This document shows, piece after piece, positions 1-9,590 of a stretch of DNA of 64,000 nt. This DNA is from Calonectria ilicicola (Eukaryota > Ascomycota > Sordariomycetes > Hypocreales > Nectriaceae), in contig CP085825.1 of assembly GCA_020809705.1 (NCBI GenBank), forward strand, positions 682,001 to 746,000, in the 5' to 3' direction. Made by a program: the position numbers and the translations under genes. The notes beneath the pieces are model-generated. The model was given only the letters and a program-made list of their open reading frames with translations, ran no database searches and was not told where the DNA came from. The first letter of the stretch is position 1, and every line of letters starts with the position of its first letter.

Positions 1-1306
1 AAGTCCAGAATTCTCGGTTATGGCCGTTGGAGGCTCAAAGAAGCAAATGCAGCGCCGATCTCTGGGTTCTAGCTGTGGGCAGGGAAGAGTCCAGAGGGGA
101 GATGGTGGAGGGAAAGGAACAGGCAATGGTTATGAAGTGGGATGGTGGATGGAGTCGGTGCTGCTCGTTAATGGTCTGCAGCCAGAGTCCGATCAGATGA
201 ATTCCGTCCAATTTTTTTTTTCTTCTGCCACTTTCAGCGTGGCCGCCGAAAAAAGCAAAGTTGGCAGATCTAGCCCGCCACGGCAACCTGCTATTGGGCG
301 GGGAGACCCAATCGCAGTCTGACCTCCCGGAGCCAAGAACTGCTGCTAAACCCAGGCGGGCAAGACACTCTCGCCTGCTGAGAGTTTAGCGGCTCAGTGG
401 CGCTCTTCACAGTGGCCCAAGCTCCCACGGTGGCGGGCCGCCTGTTTAGTGTTCCCCGTCACTCCCACGGAAATGGTGGTGGTGCCCCTCTGGGTCCTCC
501 TTTGGGTCCTGTTTGGCGGGTGGGTTCGCATGCGACGTGGGCTGCTCGCTGGGATGTGTGATTATTACGTACCCAACGGCCACTGTCTCGGTGTAACATT
601 AGGGGACCTGATACGTTCCGGGGGTATGCCCGTATTGAGCGTGCTTCCTGGAGAAGAAGCGAAAAAAAACTCTTTGATGCCCAAATCCACGCGATTTTCA
701 CGCTTGTTTCTCGGAATTGTTGGTGGCGTGTGTCCCCAGGCTAGCCGCTCCCTCGCGCTCTCAATTGGGTTGCTGGTCAGAGACGGCAGCGGCGCGCGCA
801 TTGCCCAGATTCGTTGACCCTGTCGCTGGGGCTTTCACTAGATGCGCCATCCAATGTCACATGGACGCGCAGCGTGGGGGATGGGGCAGAAACGTGGTGC
901 GCAAAGTTGGTGTGACAGACGGAACATGGCCAACCAGCTGGTCAGCCGCTCTTTTAGTAAATGGCCGACGATAAGCTGAAACATTTTATGTAGGTAGGTA
1001 GGTCGTAGATGAAAAACTAGTCTGCTCTGGTCTGTGTTGAAACAATCCCCAGGTTGATCGCCATGTTGGATGGACAAATTCCCGCCTAGCGCCCTGCCGC
1101 TTCTTTCTTCCCGCTCGACAACAATCTACCCACGTACCCACGGTTTGCGGTGTCAACTCTTAACCACCTGCACGATACCCATAGCTGGCTCCACCTTCAT
1201 CTTCACAGTTGCGCACTAATTTATCTGAAAGAAGGGTCCTAGCCAATAGCGCTCTCTCCAACCCGTGCTGTCATACCACTGTGCACCAGCCGCCGTCTTG
1301 CTCTCT
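1..1306. other. Intergenic, no gene recognised
   Basis: I see no convincing coding region here. Open frames of 80-120 codons exist on both strands, but they overlap one another, have low-complexity or arginine/proline-biased translations and show no recognisable domain. The right end is the 3' flank of the minus-strand GTPase gene. Confidence 0.5.
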
Positions 1307-2814
1307 TTAGAGGCCAAAAAACGGGCCCCACCACCATTTCGTAACAATCTTCAACATCGACCACACTGGGCCTGGTCTGCTCCCTCTCTGGTTGCTCGAC
1401 TCATGACCCATCCTGTGTGCCTCTGCAAAATATTGAGCTGCCCCCTTTGCGATGTTAATCCAAGTCCATATTCGTTCCCGCCAGGGTTTTCCCTTTGGCG
1501 GCGAGCTCGACTTTTTTGCAGTGTCAGGCGTTGTCGGTTCAGCCATTGGTTTCGTATTGGAACCAGTATAGAGTGTGAGTTGCTGCTGAGATGCATTGGG
1601 TTCTTCAGAGTTTGCTTCAGGAGATAAAATGTCATCATTAGGTGGTGAAAGGTCATCACCTTCCACCACTCTAACCACGGCCAGATTATTCACGATTTGT
1701 ATCGCCGTATTTGTCAAGTTGGACTGTAGCACTTTGGCGGCCTGAGTTTCAAGGATAGGAATTCTGTCTTGCAATTCGCTAAGGATCTGCAACTGCGCAG
1801 GTTCTGCGGTTGCGTATCGCCGCTGGATCAGTCTCTTAATCTAATGCCCCCTTCCGGCAGAATCATCTTCCACATCAAGGACGGCCGAAGAACCATCGGA
1901 AGATCCTTTACTATCAGGCAAGCCATGATGATATACATCGCCTCCATGGTGGTGATTTGGCGGGTTTAGGATCCGATTGACATCTTCATCGTCGAATAAA
2001 CTATCCAGTCTGTTCCATGCAACCCTGAAGCCTTTAGTGTTGAAATTGTCCCACTGACTGGTGACGATGGTGATGTTGCGGAAAAATTCTGGCCCACAAA
2101 AGCATTGCATCCAACGAACTGTTCTGAGGTCTGCTTGGGAGATGCGGGTTCTCGGAGAGCCGTACACAAAGAGTACACCTGCCACAATAACAAATGGCCC
2201 GAGAACCGAGAGACAGCTGAGAATATCTTTGAAAGTATTCATATCATCCAGATCGGCAGCCCCAAACCCAGCTGTATCAACGAAGAGATATTGCTCTCCC
2301 TCGATAATAGCTGGGCAAACCTGGTATTGCAAAGTGCCTATGGCCACAATTAGCATTCAAACTTTTCAATGTTACAATAACTTGAACTTTTACCTGAACT
2401 CATCGTATTTCCTACTTTTAGGTCCAAGCCCGTCAGCTCTTGCAGCAGGGTGGTCTTTCCTGTGCCAGTCTGTCCCATAACAAATATCAATTTCGTACCT
2501 TTCATGCTAAATAAGAATGAGCAGATAATTCACGAGTACCACTTGGGATATGCTAACTGCTTTTTGATGAATGCCAGCACAGAGTTGAAGGCAGATCCTT
2601 TCGCTTGCCGAATGAGCCTCAACAATTTCTGGTAGCCATGTGATGCCCAACTATTCAAACTGCTATCTTCTAGGTCATCAGCTGCATATAGGTTGTTATC
2701 ATCAATAAAGTCTGGGTTTTCTTCTAGACTTAGGCCAGAGTCATCATCGGCGGCAAGACGGGCTGGTCCTGAATCTGCTCCTTCACCATGAGCATTTATA
2801 GGCACCGCAGTCAT
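1307..2814 (-). CDS. P-loop GTPase (fungal AIG1-like) interrupted by an in-frame stop
   Basis: The minus strand encodes a small GTPase of the type found in large fungal families. Visible motifs are the P-loop GQTGTGKT (codons near 2450-2480), the G3 motif DTAGF (near 2265) and a G4-like TSQWD (near 2055). A canonical intron at 2338-2393 (GTAAAA...ATAG) joins the P-loop exon (2394-2505) to the G3/G4 exon in frame. Two joins are irregular. First, an upstream acidic exon (ATG at 2814, stop near 2530) meets the P-loop exon only through a 27-36 nt gap, shorter than normal fungal introns; translation could instead start at the ATG at 2505. Second, a TAG at 1841-1843 stops the frame, yet the same frame stays open for about 178 codons down to 1307. 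That tail has the family's LQILSEL...ETQAAKVLQ segment and a Trp-rich end. The gene may be a young pseudogene, or very short introns may be removed. Its role is unknown; a membrane- or defence-associated GTPase is inferred from the family. Confidence 0.55.
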
Positions 2815-3476
2815 TGTGGGGAATTTGTGAATGAAGATCAAAATTGTAGTGAGCTTTTTTTATTTTAAAAAAAATAGAGAACGAAATTCAGTTTCCTGGA
2901 TTGTTGATGTTTCATGAAATTGAAAAGTCGGTGGCGGGAAAAGCCTAGGTTCTTATAGTTTTCTTACCCTTTACGCTCTGTGAGAGATTTTTCTGATGAG
3001 TTAGTTTAGCTGGCTCAATCATGGATCTGGCTTTGTTCACTTATTCATGATCATTGCTGCTCTCTGCAAACGCTCATTTGACTGTGTCCAGGCTAGCCCT
3101 CCTCAGTATGGCGGGCCTCCTCGATGTCGGATCAATATCGCCGAGAATAAAAGATGTGTTCTCCAATCATATACGCCAAAATTTGGGCTTACAAGGTTTC
3201 TTGAAAAATTAGGAAGGCCTCTTGGGCGGCTTTCAGTAACTATTGAGTGATTCTCCAAATGTAGCATCTTACTTACATGCTACTAACACTTCATTGGATA
3301 CTCTAGCAGCTAGAGGATTGATTCCGATTGGTGGGTGACGATTTATCTCGTGACTTGACGAAGCCGTATTTCGAGCTCAATCTGTGAGCCCGTATTCATT
3401 TGGAAGATGATGGAGAGCATGCCCCTTTTGTTTGTGCCAAGATGCAAACCTGATAATAATCAGGGTTCTATTCAAT
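2815..3476. other. Spacer between GTPase and TPR-CHAT genes
   Basis: This is AT-rich sequence upstream of the minus-strand GTPase and downstream of the minus-strand TPR-CHAT gene. A 67-codon plus-strand frame at 3047-3250 shows no recognisable domain. I see no RNA gene. Confidence 0.5.
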
Positions 3477-6400
3477 CTATATTCCAAAATGAACATATGG
3501 AACCCAGTCAAGAGGGCTATCTTCATACAACTTCAAATTTCGCTTACTATCTCGATTTCGTGATGAAATATCTCCCTGCAAAGCCCATATATCCCGAAGC
3601 TCTCTCATAGCAAAGTGAAGCCCTTCACTGACGGATCTATCATTCATTCCGTGCACTTGCATCCAATTATACGTCTTGGTTGTGATCTCGGCGCATATTG
3701 TGTCGCGGACAGGCCAAAGTGATCCGATGACGTGCTGGAATCCGGCAAGATTGCACGCGGACATCAAATGAAGCGATTCATCCCAGTCTATAGACCTCTT
3801 TACCTGGCCTGTTCCACATGCTGAGAGATAAGCCAGAAATGGTCTCTGATGGAGCAGATTTGTTTCAAAGATGGTTTCTGCGATTATCACCCCGTCTTCC
3901 AACACCAAAGAATTCTGCAAAGAGTCCGCTTGATTGGTAAGTCCATGGCCAGCAAAATGAAAGATCGTGCAGTCTTTCAACGAATCCAGAACCTCATTGC
4001 ACTGAGGAGGTGGTTTGATTACCTGTAGCTGCATCGACTCACAGACATGCCCTAGCAACTCAATCTCCTGCTGAACAGATGGAAGGTTGGTACTCTCTAT
4101 ACCAACTAGAACGGCTTTACGTCGCATATGTCCTTCTTCTAGTCTTGGCTGGCGCTGGCGACTTTGCATAAGTGTTCCAATCGACGGAGCATACACTGAA
4201 ATAACGCAATCCAAAGTGGTTTTAGATGAACCTTCGGTATAGATTCCCGCTGCGTGGATTGGAAAGGCAGTCAGGCTTCCAGTGGGAATCCACCAAACTC
4301 TTGTCCAACAAGTGTCGGGAGGTGGGGGGTCGGTCAAGCCAAGAGCGTCCAGAACAGGTTCCACCGCCGTTTCCCATAACCATTCAAGTAATTCTATATT
4401 GACAGATCCGGAGTCTCTCACCTTTGCCGCATTTCGAATAACATCGAACTGGCTCAGTTGAGGGAGAGGAAGTGTTCTGAGTTGACTGTTCTCAACTATC
4501 AAAGCATCACAGCCATACATGCTGGTGTTGAATATGACAATGGGACCGGCAGCTGCAGCAGATTTTAACTCGTCTTCAGAGTAGTCAAATGGGAATCTTT
4601 CATATCCCTTTAGTCCTCGGATCTCGTGAAGCAAACCTTCCATCCTTCGGCCGGCGTCGATACGCGTATTTTGGTCCGGTGGTGTTGTCTTGGATGGATC
4701 ATCCAGAAGGTTTTGAAGACTTTTATATTCCTCCCACATTTGTGGTTGTTCTTGACTCAATTTTGATATATCAGCACGAAGTTCGATTAGTGGTGATATT
4801 ACCACTCCACGACCTTCTTCAATAATCTGAATTGCCTCAAAAATAGAGACTCCCGCCCTGCACATGGCAGCCACGCCATCGGAGGCAATGCGTGCAATTT
4901 GATTGACCAAGTCTTGCCTTTCAGAAAGGGCAAGATATCGGGTTGATAACAAACTAAACAGAGAGGTGGTTTGCTTGGCGACTTGGGAAGCAGTTATCCA
5001 GTCTTTAGCCTTGAGGAGTAAAAGGATTAAAACCCGGCCAGCTGTCACGCGTTGATTTGGATCATGTACCGAACCTGATAATATTTCCTGGTAGATTTTT
5101 ATACTCTTCTGTCGGTCATTGTCATTGCCAGTTGCATGATGTCGCTCAAGGTGTCCAGATGCGATGATCTTAAGTAGGCCGGATCGATTGTTATAATTCT
5201 CAGGCGCTAGTCGAAGAGCTTCTTCTGAGAACTTCAATGCCCTCTCAAGATCTATTGAAGCTCTCGACTTTCGGTGTTTAATGAGGTATAATAATCCCAG
5301 ATTATGTGCCCGTTCCACATAAGCTGATCCGCCAACAGGCGCAAGATCAAAGGCTGGTAGCATAAGTTGGGTAGCTTTCTCTATATATGCATTTGAATTT
5401 CTACTATGCATATTAAAGTGATATTTGTTGCAGTATAACATCCCTAGATGAACTAGTATCTCCGATCTGAGTTGATTGACTTCCGGTGTGATATCAAGCG
5501 CACTATCAAATAGTCGTTGTGCCTGGTCAAAGTCTGCGGTATCCTTGGTTGTCATGTATTTACTTTTGTAGGCACATCCGAGATCAATGATATATGTCAC
5601 GTAATCTTCATCATCTTTACCCTTACAGCCAAGGGAATCGTCATAGAGTTGGATGGCCTTTTCCAGGTCGTACATGGAATTCGTTCTTTCGTATCTGGAA
5701 ATGTATCCAGTGGCTAGATTACTCAAGTATCTTGACCGCGACGGATCATTCAATTGCAAATTATCAGTTGCTTCATGAAACCGTCGTATGCATTTCTGTA
5801 AGAAGCTCAGTTCTCCGGTCCTCTGAAACATCTTTAGATATCGTGTTGCCAGATCGTTGAGTTTTTCTCGTCGATTTGAGTCATGGTGTGACGAGCTGTC
5901 CAATGACTGCTCGTACAGGTCAGTGGCGTTTCGCAGATCCTCGACCTCGTTTAGTGTCTCATATCGTTTATGACAGTGGTTTGAAAAGTCTTCAAGCAAT
6001 GCTGCACGTTGTTGCATATTATCGCCTGTAATTTCAAGAGCCGATTTATACCCTGTCACGACTTGCTCGAAAATTGCTAGTTCGCCAGTTACCTCATATT
6101 TGATTTGATGAGTATCGGCTAGGTTTTGAAGCCAGCTAGCCAACTCTGAATGGCCATTTGGCAAGAGTTGAATAGCCTTGGAATATTGCCGAATAGCGTT
6201 TTCTAGATGTGGCATGCTTTCAGTGTATTGGTACCGGTCATAACACATATGACCGATGGTTTGAATCCAGGCAGCCCGCTGTATATTTTCATCCGGCAAG
6301 GCCTCAAGAGCATTGGAGTGTTGTTGGATGGCATCATCTAGATGTGGTATGCGTTTTGTGTGCTGGTATCTATCATAACACGCGTCACTAAGATTTTGAA

Positions 6401-6575
6401 GTTGGGTTGCTCGGTTTGGATCATCATCCGGCAAGGCCTCAATAGCCTTCGAATATTCTTGAATTGCATTTTCCAGGTGTGATATTTCGCTAGTAAGCAG
6501 GTAATCATTGTAATAAGAGTCTCCTAGATTTTGAGGCTGGTCTACCTGGTCTGCAATAAGAACCGAGTCTGACAT
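3477..6575 (-). CDS. TPR-CHAT (caspase-like) protein
   Basis: The predicted protein of 1032 residues has a long tetratricopeptide solenoid (about residues 10-560), a linker, and a C-terminal CHAT domain (about 740-1032). CHAT is a clan CD, caspase/separase-like cysteine peptidase fold. The catalytic dyad is visible: His877 in HFAGHG and Cys920 in LSACGTG. The usual CHAT segment with GSLWPV follows. The first three TPR units (DNA about 6180-6560) are nearly identical, repeating phrases such as HLENAI, YSKAI, ALPDD and CYDRYQ. This indicates recent repeat duplication, typical of fungal recognition-type repeat proteins. I chose the ATG at 6575, which opens MSDSV directly before the repeats. The in-frame extension up to 6905 is not protein-like. 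The gene is intronless as modelled. TPR-CHAT proteins in fungi are thought to act as proteases in NLR-like immunity or cell-death systems. The substrate is unknown, and neighbours include a GTPase and a broken ankyrin-subtilisin gene. Confidence 0.9.
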   Translation of the reverse strand: MSDSVLIADQVDQPQNLGDSYYNDYLLTSEISHLENAIQEYSKAIEALPDDDPNRATQLQNLSDACYDRYQHTKRIPHLDDAIQQHSNALEALPDENIQRAAWIQTIGHMCYDRYQYTESMPHLENAIRQYSKAIQLLPNGHSELASWLQNLADTHQIKYEVTGELAIFEQVVTGYKSALEITGDNMQQRAALLEDFSNHCHKRYETLNEVEDLRNATDLYEQSLDSSSHHDSNRREKLNDLATRYLKMFQRTGELSFLQKCIRRFHEATDNLQLNDPSRSRYLSNLATGYISRYERTNSMYDLEKAIQLYDDSLGCKGKDDEDYVTYIIDLGCAYKSKYMTTKDTADFDQAQRLFDSALDITPEVNQLRSEILVHLGMLYCNKYHFNMHSRNSNAYIEKATQLMLPAFDLAPVGGSAYVERAHNLGLLYLIKHRKSRASIDLERALKFSEEALRLAPENYNNRSGLLKIIASGHLERHHATGNDNDRQKSIKIYQEILSGSVHDPNQRVTAGRVLILLLLKAKDWITASQVAKQTTSLFSLLSTRYLALSERQDLVNQIARIASDGVAAMCRAGVSIFEAIQIIEEGRGVVISPLIELRADISKLSQEQPQMWEEYKSLQNLLDDPSKTTPPDQNTRIDAGRRMEGLLHEIRGLKGYERFPFDYSEDELKSAAAAGPIVIFNTSMYGCDALIVENSQLRTLPLPQLSQFDVIRNAAKVRDSGSVNIELLEWLWETAVEPVLDALGLTDPPPPDTCWTRVWWIPTGSLTAFPIHAAGIYTEGSSKTTLDCVISVYAPSIGTLMQSRQRQPRLEEGHMRRKAVLVGIESTNLPSVQQEIELLGHVCESMQLQVIKPPPQCNEVLDSLKDCTIFHFAGHGLTNQADSLQNSLVLEDGVIIAETIFETNLLHQRPFLAYLSACGTGQVKRSIDWDESLHLMSACNLAGFQHVIGSLWPVRDTICAEITTKTYNWMQVHGMNDRSVSEGLHFAMRELRDIWALQGDISSRNRDSKRNLKLYEDSPLDWVPYVHFGI

Positions 6576-7327
6576 TTCTAATAGTATTATGGTGATGTGC
6601 CCTGAACTCACTATCAGGGAACTGGCTAATGGCCTGGAAGGAAGGAAATCTGATGTAACGACGAGTGGGGTAATGAAGATTGAGTAGTTGGAAAGTAAGC
6701 GAGTTGCTTGATATGGGACTACGGTGACAGCTAGCTGCTTTGGCCCGGGGCGATAAAAGAGGGGGTTGGGTGCCAAGGGATGCTGCGTGACAAATGTGAG
6801 GTTGGAACACATAACGTGGGTCACCACCAACCTGGCACCCTCAACACCCCACTCGTCCAGAGTGTCTGCTTGGGAGGGTCGCAAAATGACAACTACATCC
6901 CTCACATCACTGCCCTTTCACCACAAAGATAAAGAAGAGGAAAGGTCCTCCAACAAGCGTGGATTTTTCTCAAGAATAGATTCAACCGCTTGCTGGATTT
7001 GATGCCCCTTCTTTTTGTGTTGTGTTTGGATGCCCGTAATAGCAGTGCGCAGCATAGTAGGGGGTTGAGTAGTGGGGTCCAGTCAGCCTTGAGCGCCAAT
7101 AAGGCGGTGTTTATTATCTCACCATTCTCTCTCCAAAACACGGCATCTCGAATCTTTTTCTTGGCAGGTAATCATGACTGTGAATCTGGAGCATTCCCCC
7201 CCCCCCCCGAGCTTCTTTTTCATACCTTACGCCTTATTGACTCACCTCGTAATGAGAATTAGGATAGAAACTATCATTGAAAATAACATTAACTAAAACC
7301 CCGTGTTTCTTTACCACAGCCAACTTT
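6576..7327. other. 5' flank of TPR-CHAT / 3' flank of F-box gene
   Basis: No gene is recognised. The stretch holds the upstream region of the TPR-CHAT gene, an uninterrupted C run at about 7196-7208, and the 3' flank of the F-box gene. Open frames here are short and lack domains. Confidence 0.5.
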
Positions 7328-8416
7328 TTACTCTTCATCTGAGAAAAAAGAGAGATTACTCCCATCATCATCAATACTGTCAGTTTCTGGCTCTGATTTT
7401 TCAATAATATCGCCATCATCATTCCACTCCATATCGCTATCTAGCAGCATAGTTCTTCCGGATAAGACATTGAGAGAGTGTATGTGGAACTGTGGAAGGA
7501 TTCTGTGAGTGAGGATTCGCAGGATCTTGGGATCTCTCATATGCTCTGCAAGTGTTTCTGCTTGCTGGCGCATATCCGCTATTGACTGAAGTAATCCTCC
7601 GGTTGACGGTTTGCATCTTGTCGAGTGAGTTGCCGATGTTATGCCTGGTATATTCTCAAACAAACTAAAATTAATGACAACCTCGCGTAACTGTAAACTG
7701 CGTGTAGGACTCTGATGCTTCAACACATCAGGGCAAATTTCACGCATTCGTATATGAAGGATTCTGAGAGTACCCAGGAGATTGCTAATAACTGGGCAAA
7801 GGTGGCACTTATCCGCGTCTCGACCTGTCGGAGCCAGAAGGCCAACAGGCAAGTCCAGCACCAAAATACTTAAATTCTCCACGGAGAGGAAGGCTTGCAT
7901 TGTAAGCATCGAGAGGTATTCTTGGGGGCGATCCAGTGGTCTAGCAAATGGATCAATAGAGTGATAAGCGGAGATATGCAGGATGTGTAATTTTCGGGTT
8001 TGTTGAACTATGATGGCAAGCTGGGCGAGATCGTCATCCAAAACCTTTGACCAAATATCGAGCTGGTTGTCTGCGCCAACATTATTCAATGCGAGGGCTT
8101 GAAAGGTGTTTTTATTTTGTGGATATTTCTGGAGATAGTGCTGAGAGTCTCTGCCTTGATATCCACCTAATGCGAGGTCGAGGCTTTCCAGGCTCTCCCG
8201 AAGCAACCTTGACATTTGAGTTGTCGTATCTCCAGAGAATATCAATGCTCTCAGAGTCTTTGTGGAAAGTCCAATACGCTTAAGGAATATACGATAAGCA
8301 TAATCAAACCATTGCTTGGAGATAGTGAGGTGTCGTAGGTTTTGTTGGAAAAATGATGAGCCAACTCGATCAAATATTTGGTTGAGTATTTCAGGAGGCA
8401 AATATAAAAGGTTCAT
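7328..8416 (-). CDS. F-box protein
   Basis: A 362-residue intronless ORF begins with an N-terminal F-box (about residues 4-45: YLPPEILNQIF, then ISKQWFDYAYRIFLK). The remainder is leucine-rich and helical without a clear repeat family. The C-terminus is acidic, with a run of Asp/Glu and Ser. F-box proteins bind Skp1 and present substrates to SCF ubiquitin ligases; the target here cannot be inferred. Fungal F-box genes of this architecture are numerous and fast-evolving, and often lie in accessory regions. Placement between a TPR-CHAT gene and ankyrin relics fits that pattern. The ATG at 8416 is the first in the frame and lies directly before the F-box, so the start is well supported. Confidence 0.8.
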   Translation of the reverse strand: MNLLYLPPEILNQIFDRVGSSFFQQNLRHLTISKQWFDYAYRIFLKRIGLSTKTLRALIFSGDTTTQMSRLLRESLESLDLALGGYQGRDSQHYLQKYPQNKNTFQALALNNVGADNQLDIWSKVLDDDLAQLAIIVQQTRKLHILHISAYHSIDPFARPLDRPQEYLSMLTMQAFLSVENLSILVLDLPVGLLAPTGRDADKCHLCPVISNLLGTLRILHIRMREICPDVLKHQSPTRSLQLREVVINFSLFENIPGITSATHSTRCKPSTGGLLQSIADMRQQAETLAEHMRDPKILRILTHRILPQFHIHSLNVLSGRTMLLDSDMEWNDDGDIIEKSEPETDSIDDDGSNLSFFSDEE

Positions 8417-8690
8417 CTTGTAAGTTAAGCTATATAATGATTCCTAGGAAAAAGACTTTTTTATACAATAAGAGACAAGTGTATGCTAAAAGAATGTACA
8501 AATTGCATACTATTTGAGCTTGGGTGCGGTGCGATTCAAGGAGGGGTTTTTTGGTGGAAGAATTCAAGTCTGTGCTGGGGCTAGTTGTGCAAGATCGGAA
8601 GGTCAGGTGACTGAGATCCATTAATCCTATTTAGGAATAGCCTAAGGAAGCTGTTCCAACCTGTCTTGAGGCATCAGGACCAATGGTACT
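8417..8690. other. Short intergenic region
   Basis: AT-rich upstream region of the F-box gene, with no coding or RNA feature recognised. Confidence 0.4.
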
Positions 8691-9045
8691 GTAAGGCTAG
8701 TGAGCCTTATCCTTAGGAAGCAAGCAGATGACGGAATGAATTTTCACATGTGTCACAAAATAGCGGCTAGCTCAATCGTATCAACAAGGCGAAATCCCAA
8801 CTGCATTACGAATCAACCTTCAGAGGAAAGCCGGAGTTGGTGTAGAAGCCCACGAAGGGAAGGGCGGAGGGAGATCGTCAGGGTCCTGTTAGAGAATGAG
8901 GTAGATGTTAATTCAAAATGGCAGAGGTGCAATGAAACTCAAACTGCTTTGTCTACGGCAATAACAATAGACACAAAGCAGTGGAGCAGCTGTTGCTTGA
9001 TTAGTGAGCCGATATTGATGCTTTGTTAATGATGGGAGTGTATTT
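8691..9045 (+). pseudogene. Decayed ankyrin-repeat fragment
   Basis: Two ankyrin-like half repeats can be read, but in different frames and with stops. Near 8865-8920 the translation gives REIVRVLLENEVDVNS. About 40 codons later, in another frame, it gives HKAVEQLLLD, two consecutive stops, then ADIDALL (about 8970-9030). Both match the ankyrin consensus of an outer helix ending in LLL followed by ADxN or ADID. No start codon, intron set or continuous frame links them, so this is a remnant. It lies about 550 bp upstream of the ankyrin-subtilisin pseudogene, on the same strand, and may derive from the same or a duplicated gene. Confidence 0.5.
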
Positions 9046-9590
9046 GAGGGACAGAAATATGTAGTGGGAGGGGTAACAAAGGTTTTCTTTGCTACCAGAC
9101 GCAGTGGTATGCACGCCCCCTTTGTTCGTGCCTTGAGTTGGGTATTAAGATAACATGACATAACTGTTCATCCAAAAGGCTGTTCCGTTGAATCAGGGAA
9201 GTACTTAAATGAAGAAAAAGTGTAGTGAACTAATAGAAACCCACATCAACGATGCATTGCGTTGTAATGAGGCAAAAATCGTGTGTCATATCGAGAACTA
9301 GATATCATACGCGGGTGGAATGTTGTAGTGCAGAAGAGGTCTATGTCGTATAGCAATGTACTTTGAATTCTGTGGATGCTCGATACATGGAAAAGGTCAC
9401 AAAGAAATTGGGTTTGTTTCACTGCTGGATTTCAGACCTCGGTTAGTCATGATTTGCAAACAGACCAGCGTGTACCACCAATCTTGCCACTAGTGACTAT
9501 ATAACAGCATTACTCCTCCCAAGCTGGCTTTTCTTCTTGAATACTTCACTATCCCAATTTATGAAAATCGAGTTCTTGGTTTTCTCAGAC
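9046..9590. other. Intergenic between ankyrin relics
   Basis: AT-rich sequence with scattered stops on both strands. No recognisable coding segment or RNA gene is seen. It includes the putative promoter of the ankyrin-subtilisin pseudogene. Confidence 0.4.

Noticed and set aside
6576..6905. N-terminal extension of the TPR-CHAT ORF
   Set aside because: The extra 110 residues are not protein-like, and the ATG at 6575 starts right before the TPR repeats.
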